This document shows positions 35,301 through 50,300 of a stretch of DNA of 64,000 nucleotides, in pieces; positions within the stretch are counted from its first letter, which is position 1; the number at the start of each line of letters is the position of its first letter. Under the pieces are notes generated by a model. That model was not told the origin of the DNA. It saw only the letters and a program-made list of their open reading frames with translations, and ran no database searches. Source of the DNA: Rachycentron canadum (taxonomy: Eukaryota; Chordata; Actinopteri; Carangiformes; Rachycentridae). A program made the translations under genes and the position numbers. Where the stretch lies: contig CM076648.1 in the NCBI GenBank assembly GCA_038496675.1, positions 10,288,464 to 10,352,463 of the forward strand, in the 5' to 3' direction.

Positions 35301-38300
35301 GCTCTGTAATATGTTTCCATTTAATTAACCGACTGATGTTCCTGCTGAGTCAGTGGAATGTCTTGTGTTTTGGGTTAGAACTGCTCACATGCCAGAGAAA
35401 GAGGAAGAGTGAGCAAAACGCAGTGACTCAAGAGCTCACATGTTATTTCTCACACAAAAGTACACAACCCTCCTTACAGTCAAGTTTACTAGAAGTATAT
35501 GTTCAACACAAGTCTAAGTAGCTTTGAACTGAGACTCTCTAGTTGACGAGACTCACATGAGGAGACTTTAACACCTCTGACTGTGAAAAAGCTCTGTGTT
35601 TTAACCATGTGAAATCTCACTCATGTTTCTATTTGTAAAAAAGTCTGATATAATTGTGAGGAGTCTGACTATTTGATTCTCAGTTAAGAAAATGTTCTTC
35701 GTGCTATTATATGGTATAGTGTCCTGCTTTATATTTGATAAACAAGTGAACAGAACACAGTCTAAATAATCATCGCTCATCAGAGGGAAATATGGGATTT
35801 GGGATATTTAACTTTTGTTTTGTGTTCAGTTTTTTCTGGCTTTAGCTAGCCTCTCCAAAATGAACACAACTTTGTCTTTATATCTGTTTGTTAATACATT
35901 GGATGTTTGTTTGTTTAGCTGTCAGATCTCAAATTCACTGTGGTCTCAGTCTTAGTCTTTATGTGCCGCCTGGAACTGTTGTCTGCCTCTTGCCAACATA
36001 AGAACTGATCGGATCTTGGCTACTATCAGTAGTCAGGCCACATTGACCGGAGTCTAGCCAGGCCCCTTGGAGACTTCCTGCCTTCTTTTGTTAACTCATG
36101 GGAAAAGAGGAGCATGGACCAGGCATGACTGGTACTCAGGAACTCTTAACCCAGCTAAGGCCAAGAAGATGAGAGAAATTGATTTGGCCAATTGATTCCT
36201 ATAGAACTGGGAAAGAAGTACATGGTATTATATCTTTCAGCTTGTTGTGGTTGTGTTGAATTAGCACAGTATGTTCACCCACTTTCCCTCCAGTCATACC
36301 GTTTCTACAGTCAACCTCATGTTTTGGCTGGCAGGAAGATAACCCTGCCTTTTCATTCCCACCCACAGTGGTGTTGTAGATGGGCTGTGTTGTTGAAACA
36401 CACAACAACAGCCTTATTCTGAAATCCCTCTCCCAGGTGCTTGCTTGTCTAACGGCTGTTGTCAGGGGTAATTATATGACTAACCAGCCTGTAGTCCATT
36501 AGTAAGGACTATATAAACCTGTGGGTGTTGTAAGTTGATTAAAAGTTATCTAGGTGTGCAGGATTTTGGGATATCTTTGGGATATCTGTCTCTGTGAATG
36601 CTGTTATCCCTGCAACACAATGGATTCGAATGGGTGTTGTTCATAGTGTTGTGACGGGCTTAAAGAAAGTCAGTGGGAGCAGCACGTCTTTCCACAGAAA
36701 CAGAGTTTTGGAATTTCTTCCTGCCAAGCAAATACTCCTGAAAAAAGGAAAGATATATGTTTTTTGCAAATTGTGTGAACCAAGCCTGTCACAATATTAC
36801 AAAGAAGAAGAAGAAACACAATTATTTTCTATGCACGTTATTTTTTTTTATGTTTCATTTATCCTTTCATTTATTTTATTTCTTATGAAATAATAGTTAA
36901 GTTTACCTCTCCAGGCCTCTTCAAATGGATCAGTCTGAAGAGGAAATTTGTTCTTTCATTAAACCTCTTGGCTCATAGGCACACAGTCAGAGGCACTGGG
37001 GTATAAGCAGACATTGGTTTGTTTTAATAAGTCAGTGGTCTACAGGCAAATAGAAGGACTTGCTCTTATTTTATATGTTGGTATGCTCCTTTGCTTGTTT
37101 GCATGTGTGTGCTATTGTCATTGTGTTGTGTACCCATTTATTCCAATGGAAGATGATTTTAATCATGTTGTCTTAGAAGCCATTTAAGTGTTGCAAAGTG
37201 CAATGCAGCAGGTAATTTATTAAACTTCACCATCTCCTTATTTGTTCAGGAAACTCATCTTGAACTTCTCCACCCTCCACCCTGCTTCCCCCACACACAC
37301 CCTCCTGCTGTGGTGCACAGATGAGATGAAAACAAACATGGACAAGGGAGTAAACATTTCTAAACGCTGACTTAATAGAAAATGCGCCTAGTGAAAACAA
37401 CTGCCGAGACCTGAGGACCAGTGGTTCTCTGTGTTGGTGTATTCAGCTGCAGCACAGACAACGTCTGTCATAAGCTCAGGCACTTGTCCACTGGGCCCTG
37501 CTCCATCTCTGCCAGTCTGATCTCTGTCTTACATCTCTGTCTCTGAGCTTTAAGACCTGAAGCTGCTATGCATAACTCAGGTCAGGTCCACTGTTAGTGT
37601 CAGAGCAGAAGGAAATAAATAATCTACAAGCAGTTTGAACTTCTGGGAACCGAGTAAGTTATTGATTTGGTTGGTGCTGATTGGACAGTGAAATGAAATC
37701 TAAATGAAGGAGTTTGGAAGCCCTAAGCTTTTGTGACATGGTGAACTACTGTCTGAAACTCTGAGGCCCAGTGGTTTATCATAATAATCATATCCTGGAG
37801 GAACAGAAAGACTAACATCACAGTGAATAACCAAGCACACGTTAGCCTCTTCATTTTATGATTGAAAAGGAGAAGGATTTAGTTCATAAGGACAAAAAGC
37901 AGAGAAGCAGTCAGACTGAGATTTAAGAGAAAAATGAATTTCTATTCAGATCTGGGTTCCCACAGAATTGCCCCTGAGCTACACAGCTCTGCAAAGAGTG
38001 GGCTCTCCCTGGTTTCCTGCCAGTTCCTTATAAAATGCTGTTTCTCTGATGGAGTTCTGTTTTTCCTGAGGATTTCCTCTTACTGCAGACTCTCTCTAGA
38101 TTCATGGTCAGTTTTCAAGTCAGATGGCCTACTGGTGCAGAAAAATATAAAGAATACAATTTTAATGGTCTGTTTTAATGTCATCTGTATTCAAAAGCAG
38201 GTTTGAGTTGCATGTTTTCTATCAGACTTCAGACTTGCATCTCTTACACAAAGTTTAAACAGAGGTAAACACATACCACCAAGTGGAGGCATCTGGGTGG

Positions 38301-41300
38301 TGGGTTGAATTCAAATTTGTTGCCAAAAAGAGCTTGCTGTTCTGAGTCAAATCAGACTGTGTTTCCGCCTCCACTGACCCCCTACTGCATGCTAACGCAA
38401 TCTATGCAATCTTGAGCAAGACAAAAAAGCTCTGGGATACAGGGAATAGTGTGTCCAACTGAGAGCTCAACAGTTGCCTTGAAATGATCCAATATGTGGT
38501 TAAAACCAATTCAAAAAATGTACAAACACTATCCAGTCTTTTGACCATAATATATAAAGAACTGACATTTTATCTGTTTTGGGGTAAACATGTTTTTTCT
38601 TATCCCTCCTACATTGATGAATCATTTTAAATGAAGTATTTTGCATTGTTCATTTACTCTTAAGAGGTTTGCAGGAGAACAGATGCTTTGTTTGAAGTCA
38701 GAGTGGTGCAGGCTCTTTCTTGTTACTGACTAAGTGCACAGTATGATGGTGAATTTGCTGACATACATTATGTATCCTGTCATCCAGATAATTAACAGCT
38801 GTTCTGAATTATACATTCCTACTCTTGTTTAAATTCTCATATTAGGACCGCAAATAAAAATTACTTTCTATCATCATCATTATATCACTATCATAATTGT
38901 CAATGTCCAGATTATTTCCTTAAATTAATTGTTCTGGTTTTCCTCAAGGTAATGATGTCAGATTTGTCTTGTGTCTGCCCAACATTCAAAAAACCAAAAA
39001 TTTAGTTCAGTTTAAAGATACTTTTGAAGATCATTATTTCAGATATTCTCACATTTGAATTTGAATTGACCTCTCTTATTTGAAATGCGTAATGATACAC
39101 ATACATGTGTTGATATATCAGTTCATAGTTCATATATCTTTATTATTATCATAGTACTATACAAAGATAAGCATTACCCCAGTTTCATTCTCCTGTAAGG
39201 ATTTATTTTTAGTTTTCCTATTTTCTGTCTAGCTCTCCTCCCTCTTCAAGTACCTGAGTACACTTCCTCTCTTATTTTTAATCACCCAATCACATCATGT
39301 GTTGTCAACATCTTTCATGTATCCTGAAATTGCTTAATTCCTTCACTCTATCATTTCTTTTTTCCTTTATCCATCTTTCTATATGTGTCTTAGTCCATTC
39401 GTGAGTGAGAAGGGAACAGAATTTGACCTGTTGCTGCCTTGTTGCTCTTCTGAGCAACCACTTGAAGTGAGATGTCACTTGAAGTGAGATGTCTCTGAGT
39501 TTGCAGGCAAGTGAAAACAGCTCATCTCATACTTAAGATTAAGAGAGGAGAGACAAGAAGGTGTATGGTTGAATCTCTGATCTGTCACGTGTCGCACTTT
39601 CCTAGTGGTTTGGTAGCTTCTCCAAGAAGGATGTTGTATTCAGGTTGATGATTAGTTCACTCGATGCACAGTCTCTCTGTTGCCCTGCTCCTTGAGCCTC
39701 CCATCGCTAGGACAAAAACATCAACAAGACACAGTCTTACACAGCATTTATGTTACTAAACCCCTCTGGAGCCACTGGGAGTGGTCAATGTGGTTCGTCA
39801 TCATGTGGGATGGGACTGATTGGGCTGGTTTGCCGCAGAGCAACCAGAGGTTGGTGGAAACAGTATGGAGGGCTACCAACTCCCACTGGACTTTGATTTT
39901 GTGAGCAACCTGTTTCCCTAGCAACCAACAGCCCCACAGACCTTGAAGGATAGTATGCATGTTTGCTTTAGAAGCTGGCTCTTTTTGGCTGGGACTTGTT
40001 TGCATAAATCGGCCAATGATTTTCAGGCTTATGGTTGTATTGATATTGAAGTGCAGTGCAATAAGCAATGCACAATGGCATTCCAGATGGAAAAAACAAC
40101 TTTGGACAAGTTGCAGTTTCTATTTCATATTTTCCACAGTTTAATTCAGGTGACAATGCACACACCTGTTGCCATTTTGCTGCTCAACTCCCCATTTGTA
40201 TGTGCACTTCATTGCTCTGTGGAGCCACAGCAGTTTTACTGTGTTTTTTTAGACAACAGTTGTTGACCAGGTTCCATCTCCTATGAATAACACACTCAGG
40301 AAACATCTTCTTTGACAAGCGAGCTGTTAGCACATTTTCCCCTGGAGAACCTTGACTTATTTTTACCAGCAGTTTTCTTCATAACAATATCCCACAGCAG
40401 GTGGGCATCAGGATGTTAAATCTCAAGGGTTTTCATCAAAAGGCCGACTTTATATTCTGTGCTGTAGAAAATAATGCGCTTCATTTGTAGTGACAAAAGT
40501 TGTGTTCTTATTTCAATAAAATCCTAACTATGAACGAATTAGCAAATAGGCTGTCAAAGCCAGTCAGCCCCACTGTTCTCATCTCCTTTCATTGCCAACA
40601 TCTTTGGGCATGCGTGTCGTTTTTCCACACTCAGAGTACTTGACATTGCAATATTAATTTTAAAATTTCTTACTAACACTATAACTACATTTTTTCCCGC
40701 TGCCAGCAGGTGTGATTTTGCATATGTGTCAATGTTGGTACACTCACACCATGTATTCACACTTTTTGTTTGCATATTTCTCATCTATAGTTCTAGCAGA
40801 TAACAGATTCAATTAAGGTATTGTTTTTCTTCTTCTTCTTCTTCTTCTTATTATTATTTTGTCTGTCTTAAAGTTTAAATTACATATGAACACTATCAAT
40901 TAATAGAAACCAGTAAACCAGCGTCAGATCACTTAAGCTTGTACCTGCCAATGCTTCACTGAAGCACATTGTGAAGTGTTTACTTAATTCCATTACTGTA
41001 TGTCTGTTCACTACAACAGCTGTCTATCGTCCTTCAGTCCTCAGACAGACTTGTTGACAGGCTTGTTAATATTATCTTTATATTTCTTTATATTTAATTT
41101 AAGACTTAATTTTACATTCACTTTTTGATAGAGCTTATATATCAAGCGGAAGTTTGTTTTTCTTTTGTATTTTGGTGATTGATGAATGATTTAATGACTG
41201 ATTTTGGTGTGATATCTGCTTTTATTTCATATCTAAATGTGCTTCGTGTGTACTCAATAGTTGAGTCTGAGGTGCTGTAATTGTAAGCTAATTCTCAAAC

Positions 41301-44300
41301 ATGAGCACAAATAATCAATGTTCTTGCTCAGTCTTTATTAGATGAGCGATGTCATCCAAATCCAAAAAAGCTTTTGAAAGCTTTTGAAGCTTTTGTGTAC
41401 CTGACCTGTGATAAAATGGACGCTGCTGAATTCTTCTGCCAAACCATTTTATACTAATTGTTTAATTCTTCCTTGCAGACTGTGTGTTAGCAAGTAGTAT
41501 ATAGCAAGTAGGTGCACTAGGATGTATTTATTGATGTCTGCACTGCAAATGTTTTGCCTAATTACTCGTTTTAATGTATATGTTATATTTGGTTTGTTCT
41601 AACTTAGCTTTTCAACTCTCAGTTTTGTTCTGGAGAAGGGATTTGTGTGCGGATTTGTGGAATGGACTTAAAAGTCAGTAGAAATTATTGTAATAATAAT
41701 AGTATTTTCTTATCAGTGACACACAGGAAAAGGCAAATGACACGGAATTAATTTTTCTTTCTTAATGTCCACTATGGCAGGGTATGCTTTGAAATTTATT
41801 GGTACTAGTGTCAATACAATAAGCCTGAATTTGGTAACAATACCAAATTGATTTTTAATAGCTTACTTGGAGGACTATAAATGTTATTCTACTTCTTGAA
41901 TCTTAAATAACAGGAACAACCATGCAAGAACTTTGCCCAAATACAGTGTAGTCTAGAACTGGTAATGTTATGGTTACTGTCACAACCAGCACCTTCAGTT
42001 AAGTTATTTCTGTTCATTTCTTGTGTCATTTCCTGTTTTATTTTGAAAGACTCACCTCTCGTCTCATTCCAGATCACCCACTTCCTGCCCTCTTGTGTTT
42101 CCCACCTGTTTGATTACCTGCTCCTTCACCTGTGTCTCATTATCTCCCCTCCCTTCGAGTATATAGTCCATGTGTGTATTCCCCTCAGCACCAGTTTGTC
42201 TTGTTCCTCTAGGTCAAGAGTTCGAGCGTCTCTGTGAGTTTTCGGTCTAGGGATTTGACCCTACCTGTTTTTGGCATCTCATTGCCTTTGCCTACTTTTG
42301 ATTTCCTGGTGTTTCGATCACAGCCTGCCTGACTGTGTATTTTGAATTTAATAAATATTGCTGTTTTTGGAACCCAACTGAGTCACGCATCTGAGTCCTT
42401 TGTCCCAGAGCCATGATAGTTACATTAATGCTTGGTTCGAGAAGAGTATGAGCAAGAATTCAGTGCCAGCTTTTGGTACTTGACAGTTTTCTGATATTTT
42501 GCTTGATACCAAAAAAAAAAAAAAAAAAAATCACTGACCTGTGGTCCAGGTGTTTTCCTCTCTTGAGATAGTTTGATACTAGCGAGCACTGATCCTCTGA
42601 GGTTTGTGTCTCTAGCGTTCTTTCAGAGTGAAGGGACACCCAAGGATCAGCCACTGCTATTGATCTGCCAGCCAGCCAGTTTGTTGTCAAAAGCACTTTG
42701 CTTGTTCATTATGAGTTTCCCTGGCGAAGAAAAACATGAAGAGGCTTTTATTTCATTTGGATGCCCTTGTGAAGTAAACGGGAAGGTGGAGAGAAGGAGC
42801 GAGTCAGACAGAAAGAGAGAGCAGATTGCCAGTGAGTGGGAGGCAGCATAAGTTGGTTTGAGGAAAATTTAACAACAGAGGACAAGAGAGTGAGGCCGTT
42901 TCTCCTCTGTGCTTATTTGACCTACCATTAACCTGAGTGTACTTGAAGCCTGGCAGAGACAGCAGCATTGCTATTTGGTGTGTTCTTCTGCAGGGTCAGC
43001 TAAGATTGCCTGCTGTGCAAGTTGGCATAATTTAATTGAAAAGATTGAAATTTAATGTGACAAAGCCCTGACTCATTCATCAATATGGACTGTACTTGTT
43101 CTAGGTTAGGACAGCAGTCTGACAGGTACAGAGAGGTGAAGTAGGAGACATATTTTCATACAGCATTCACAGGACCCCTTGGCAGTTTGCCTGCTGTTCA
43201 CCTTAGTTTGTGTTAACTGGCATCATGGTTTCCCAAATCCCCCAAGTCTCATCTGAGACCTGTGAGGCAGGAGGAATTTTTTATGTATTGAGCAGAAAAA
43301 AAATCTCAGATCCCTAATTGCAATAATCCTTTCAGACATTATTGTTCAGACAAGTGATACCTAGAAGTGCCCCATATCTATGTCTTAAAGCCTGACTGAA
43401 TCTGACTGGTACTGCCAAATAAGACCTGAGCCCAACCCAGAACACTAAGCTATACTTTGGTTTATGGTATTCATTACTGACCATTAATTTGCTAGGCTAA
43501 AATAATACACTGACTAAGCTATTTGTCTCTTTCAATCTTTGTGCACATTTTTCCAAAGTATGATGTGTTGGAAGCAGGTGGTTGACATGGTGTCTCAGAG
43601 AAAATAAAAAACTCAATTGATTTTAACAATCTGAGCCTGAAGCTTTACCTAGCTGTATATGCTGAAAACGTATATGCCTTCATTCTTCACTGTATGGTCA
43701 AATGTATTATTGTGCAGAGAGATATTCAGATGGACAGCATAAGCAATAGTAGGGAGGTGTCCATTCATAGGGCTGATGTAAGACCATTTCCTGGAATTAC
43801 TATACTGTAGATTCGACTATTCTGTGGGTGATATCATTGTGACTTGCAAGTATCTATATGACTTCATGTTCTGGAAATCCGCATCTTTAACTGCGAGACA
43901 TTTGTTATTCATTAGCTGAATTTGTTCATCACAGGAGGGGTGGGTGTTCTCATGCATTAGACTGATGTATGTAGATCTACACTAACCTCTGTGTGTGGGA
44001 TTTTTTTTCCAGAGCATCCAGTGAATGCAGACCAGCAAGAGCGTACTTTGCTGAAAGGCATATTCAGTGTCAGGAAGGGCAAGACACAGCTGCACAAGTG
44101 GGCAGAGCGGCAGGTCATTCTCTGTGGCACCTGTCTGATAGTGGCCTCCGTGAAAGACAGCCTAACTGGGAAGATGCACATCTTACCCCTGGTGGGGGGA
44201 AAGGTGAGAGTTCAGAGTTTGATGGTCAGACAAACTCAAACAATGTTACCCTTCACTTTCTCCTGGGCAGAGCCTATGTTCCAGACTGAGTATAGATACT

Positions 44301-47300
44301 CTACAACAACACAGCTGTGTTGAACAGCTGGATGGGGTTAAAAAGATGATGCACAACTCCACATGCAGAATTGTGTAATGCATCTCAGTCCTTTAGGCTG
44401 TTCAGGTAACGGAGTATAAACAGTTTGTTTTTCCAACTCAGAAAATACAGCTGCTGTTTATTAAAGTTTGCTTTGAACCACCAATGGGTAACTAATTATG
44501 GGTAACTAAGTTTGTTGTGGCCCCCCTTAGTTCCTGTTGCTTTGTATTTACATTTTGTAAATCCATTGCTTTGTACATCCATCTTGAGTTAGACAAAGTT
44601 ATAATATTGGTATAATTTTGTAAAAAAACAAAGGACTTTTTTAAAACAAGTATAGGCAACAGTTATTTCACTGCTCTCCAACTACTATTTTATCACACAG
44701 CTGAGGTGAACTGTTGCGTATATGGTCTTTAAGGGGTAGCTATCTCATCTAAGATGAAATTGTATCCCACCACAGTAACGATGATTCATGATAATCATCA
44801 TTTTCCCTTTGTGTTGTCTTTCCCAGTGCTCTTCCTCGTCACATGTGTATTGTCTTTGTAATTAGGTGGAGGAGGTGAAGCGGAGGCAACACTGTCTGAT
44901 GTTCAGCTCAGCCGGATCACAGGCCCAGACCTACTTTGTCAACTTTGACACACTTGCAGACTACCAGCGATGGCATCGGCAGGCATCAAAAGTAAGCAAG
45001 AGACAAAGAGTGTGTGTCACTCTGTGTGCAGTATGTGCCTTTCATATTTTTTCTCTCAGCAGCTGTTTGTTTGTTTCCAGTTAGTCCCTCAGGCCTTGTT
45101 CTCAAATCAGAGATTAGATGTTAGCACCACAGTTGCCTTTTGACTTTTGAGTTGTCCAATCAGAAACCTTTTAGAGTGTTTCTGATTGGCTCCACAGGGG
45201 TAGACTCTGGCAGAGTATTGGCACTGATTGAGTAGTGTGCCTCTATTCACATAGTTTATCTTTTTTACTTCTCCTACAGTACACAACAGAAGTTTTTACA
45301 ATGGCCCTCAGCAGTAGAGCTTTTGTTATATAAGTCGCTGTATATTAGAGGATGCTAAATGACCCAACACATTTTTGTATTTGTGTTATGTACTGCGTAT
45401 CCATCAAAGGATCTTGCCAGATTTTCACAGCTGCTCTTCAAAAAATTCATTGTTTCTGTTCTGCTCAGCTTGCTTTGTCTCTAATATCCTAATTAATGGC
45501 TATTGTACTGCAGCTCTTTCCTGGAGCTGAACAGCCACTGTGAGAGCCTCCACCGAGGCAGAGCCAGCATACAATTAGCCATGGAGGGAGAAAGCCAATA
45601 GAAAAAAAGAAAATCCAATTAGTTGCAGATTCATGCTAAGTCCAGGATCTCTCTCTACCATGGTGGTATGGATTACTGGGTTAGAGTTGCCTGTTAGCGC
45701 ACTGTGTTTAGGCTGAGACTTAGATGAGAGGTTTCTATGGAGACTGGGGATGATGACTGATGAAGGTTTTTTTGTGGATTTCGGCCAATCTTTATGCTAG
45801 ATTGCATAAATTGTAAGAGAGAGAGAGAGTGAGAGTGTGCGTATTTGTGTGTGAGAGTGAAAATCAGCAAGTGCATTGGTGCTTACAAAGTGAGCATGGA
45901 GGGCAAGACTGAATACTGTGTAGTGTAGAGATACGTTATAGAGCAGAATATCAGAATTTGTATTCACAGAAAGTCAGAATGTGTGAAATATATTCACACA
46001 GATTAGTTGCATTTTTAAACTAATTATGTTACATGAATTTTTATGGCTAGTTAGCAATTGGTCCAGTTTATTAGAAATGAGAGGGAGAGGAAATATACAC
46101 TTTAATATATTAGCACAGAAATTTCTTTTTTTTCAGAAACTAGGGAAATGTGGCACATGGTTCCTCTGTAAATAAGTCATTTATCCATCCATCCATTATC
46201 TATACCGCTTGTCCGTCAGGGTCGCAGGGGGGCTGGAGCCAATCCCAGCTGACATTGTGCGAGGGCAGGGTACACCATGGACGGATCGCCAGCCTATTAC
46301 AGGGCCAACACATAGAGACATACAGAGACAAAAAACCATTAACGAACACACTCACGGGCAATTCAGAGTCACCAATTAACCTAAACTTACATGTCTTTTT
46401 TGGACTGTGGGAGGAAGCTGGAGAATCTGGCGGGAACCTATATAGGCTCAGGGAGACAGAGGCATGCAAACAGAAAGCCACACAGACCCAGAAGCTTCAT
46501 GCTGTAAGGCGACAGTGCTAACCACTTCACCACTGTGCTGCCATAAGTCATTTATGGTCTTATGTAATCATGCATTGCAAACAGCTATTAAGGGAAATTA
46601 GTTACATTCTAATTTAGCGATATTTGTCCTCTTTTTTGACACTGCATAAATTTGATGGAGATACATAATACAAGAACATGGATGGTGTCAAGAATCTCCC
46701 TTATTGGTTGTCAATGTATGAATCAAAATGCTGCAGTACTGCAGTACAGACACATGTTATCTAGGAAGAGAGATCACATCTCTCTGGAGTTAGCTTCTCT
46801 GCATTGGGTCCCAATAAAATCCAGAACAATATTTAAAATTCTCCTCCTCACCGACCAAGCCATTAATGGTCAGGCACCATCGTATCTTAAAGAGCTCATA
46901 GTTCCCTATTATCCCAGCAGCACACTCTGCTCCCTAAATGCACTCCTACCTGTGGTTCTTATAGTTTCTCAGAGTAGATTGGGATGTAGCACCTTTAGCT
47001 CTCCTGAACCCCAGTCTGGGGTTTGGGAGGCAGACGCTCTCTCTCTTCATTTAAGATGAGGCTTAAAACTATATGCCCAGATACCAGATCAGCAGGCAAC
47101 AAGATCACACACATAAGTTTAGCTGTTTAAAGAAGTGCTCGTCATGCAAGTTTGTTAACCACACAAAATAAGGCTGTCCTGGTTCCTCAGCTCTACAGGA
47201 AAAAATCCAATTCCACCCATGAATCACTGAATCGTTGTGTATTTGTTGACCACAGTAATGGGTAAAAATCACTGAACCTCCATTAATGCCATGAGGTTTA

Positions 47301-50300
47301 TTCTCTTCCAGCACAGCTGTTTTTTCGATGGACCTTCACTGGGTTCAGTCTCTTTGTCCTCTTCCTCTATCACATTGCTTCAAAATGTTTCACATTCACA
47401 AGGTTTAATTACTATGCTAATCATCTAAAACAGCAAATCTGCCCTATTTTCTTTCTACCCTTTAATTCTATGTCAATCTGTGTCCATAACCCACTCCCAT
47501 ATCACTTAATTACTCTTTTTTACAAAGGAGTTGTTTTTTAAAGTGGCTGGCAGATGAGTTGTTTTGTGGAAGATGAACTGTTTTGTCTTTGACATCTCTA
47601 AAAGTAGTGACACGATGTCACGCTCTGCTGAGCAGCCGTCCCATTTTCTGGGTTGCTGCACAGTGTGCAGCCCTGTAGTTAATGTGGGAGACTGTCCTCG
47701 GACAGTCATTTCTGAAATGATGGTGGGAGAGCAGACTGATATTTGAACTATGCTAAACAAGCACAAAATAATACATATAGATGCAACCACACTACTTGAC
47801 ACTCGTGCAGGTTAGTTTTGATCCTCATTCTGCATCCAACAGTCACTTTTTGGGCACTTACTACTATATCTTAGCCTAGCACAATAATATAGTAAATAAT
47901 AATTATTCAAAAAAAAAAAAAACTCAACAGCACAATAGACTTGTTTCAAGAAAGAATTTTTATTTTTATTAAGGTAGAATATATTGTAGGGGTGTTCTTT
48001 TCGAGTGCTTTAATTTAAGATAGGTGTAACTGATAAACTGGCAACTGGGTGTAAGTATGTCTGACTGTTGCTGGCTCATATTGGAGTTAGTCTGTTGCCC
48101 ATGTAATTCCCAACCAGTGTGTTTTCCTTGGAAGGTAAACTTTATTGTTCTAAAACTGTGGCACTATCTGTCTGAAAAAAAAAAGGCAAGGCATTTGGAT
48201 TTTTGCATAATGTGAGACCAATCGAGTTGCTTCCACTGTCCATTGTTGAAACTTGCGTGAAAACTGGATGTTATTTGGCCTGATAGGAAAGTCATTAAAA
48301 TAAAGTTTAGATATTGTTAATTATTACCACGAGTGAATATATTACAAGTCAAACCAATTTACTTTAAGGAGAAAAGGCAGATGTGTATATTGAAAACGTA
48401 GTAAATGGTTAGTTGTTGAATAAAGCTGCATCATAGCTAAAGCTAGCTGAGTGGCATAGCTCCCAATCCTGTTGTGCCATTTCTGAAAAAAACATTACTT
48501 CAAAAAAATCATTAAAGTTCCATCATTTCATGATTATTCATTGCGATCATGATTATTGTTTTTTGAGGTGTCAATTTCTGTGGTGTTTGTATGTATGCAT
48601 AGGTGGTGTCTCAGACAGTCAGCATGGTGGATCTGTCTTGCTACAGTCTGGAAGCAGTGCCTGAATATCTGTTCTATAGCCAGGACATCACCCACCTCAA
48701 CCTGCGACACAACTTCATGAGCCTGCAGGGCCCTGGAGGCCTGCTTAACCTCCCCAGGTAATCACATCCTTAACCTGCAGAGTTTCACACTTGTTAATAA
48801 AGGACTGGAGCAAATGAGTTTGTCCTTCAGTTCGAGACAGGGTTGTGTCGTTATGGTGGAAAATGTTTTACTGTGATGTTTTTTAAGACAGCAGAAAATT
48901 CTTGACAAATTTTCATTAAGGTGCTGTTCTGTAGCTGAGTCTGTGCTGTCATCAATCATGATATTACACTTAAGGTTATTATTGGATTTGTTGTTTTTCT
49001 TGCATTAATAAAAAAAAATAATCATAATATCATAAGCTCTGAAATGCTGCAGTAAACCTGCAGTATGTTCTTCACCACAAGTCTCCCATAATTATAAACA
49101 CCAACTTTCCAGCTCTTCAGCTGTTTCAGTGTTAGACTGTGACATGGTTTTTGTGATGCTCTTTATGTAACCATCACATCTCTTGCTCATCACACAGCTT
49201 ATGATCCCCTCTGATTTATGCCAGATGCATGGATACAGAATTTAGCTTCATGTCCAGTTCTGCACTGGAAACTAAGCTTATTCAAACAAGCTGGATTTAT
49301 CAGTAGATGCAGCGCTATTTAATGTTAATCATCACCAAGCCCTCAAGTTCGTGTTGTATGCCTCCAGCATCAGTGGTTGGCTGGGTGTGTGTGTACTATG
49401 GTATTACTGAATATATTACATTATGTAAGGGCCTGTTGTGCTACTTGCGAAGAAGAAAATTTACACTTTAGTGTTTGTACCCCTCTGTTTTTGGTGCTCT
49501 CTCCTTTTTGTCATTATATTTAGTAAGAGGAAGCATGGATTAAAACAAATGGTCTGCACTGCGATGTGTGTTGTGTTTCATCGTAAGCACCTCCATTGCT
49601 CATAGCACCTGGGGCAACAAGAGGAACATAGAGTTAATATGGAAGATCTGACTGTGCAGCCACACGGCACCACCTCACTCACCACAGCCCAGTCTCTTGG
49701 ACATGTTTTTCAAATGTGTACACACGCACGGCAGAAATAGGCAGCTAAGACTTTAGGAGGTGACACATTTTATGAACAAACAAGCGCACATCAGTAGAGT
49801 ATTTCATATTCTTCATCAAATGTAGTGAAACATTCTGCGACTGGCTAATCTAAACCAAGTTAGCTGGTAAGACGTAGAGACCAATTGAATACTTTTACAA
49901 TGTGAACACTCCTTTCTTACCTGCTGCTGGCTGTTTCTTTCATCTGCTTTTTAAACTGTCTCAGTAACATGGTACAAGCCTGAAGCACAAAGAACAGCAC
50001 AAAATTCCCACAGTGAACCTGTGAGGAATGAATCTACAGTATCGAATTTTCAGTGTTCAGCCTGAATTTCCACAACTGCTTTTCACCTTCGGATGTTTGT
50101 TTACCATGTGTCTTCTTTTCTATTCTTGCTTTCTTTTCATTCACTATTCATTGTCCACTGTGTCTCCTGAGACTCAGCAAATATCTCAGCAGATGAGACA
50201 AGCTAAACTGTTGGTGCTCATCTGCCTCACTGAATATTCTACAGAGAAATGTGAATATATATATATTAATATAAATATATAATGTATGTACCTTTTCACA

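Larger units (their letters stand above)
34787..44012 (+). other. PHLPP2: PHLPP2 intron 3 (9.2 kb)
   Basis: The largest intron. It holds a 17-bp tandem duplication (39459-39492), a (TTC)n tract (40830-40849), AAAGCTTTTG-type short repeats (41363-41394), a solo LTR (41978-42418) and an A run (42510-42530). No coding exon or RNA gene was recognised, although an intron this long could hide regulatory elements. Confidence 0.7.
44992..48602 (+). other. PHLPP2: PHLPP2 intron 5
   Basis: 3.6-kb intron rich in repeats: a non-LTR insertion (46185-46542) and an L2-like relic (46655-47075). No exon recognised. Confidence 0.7.
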
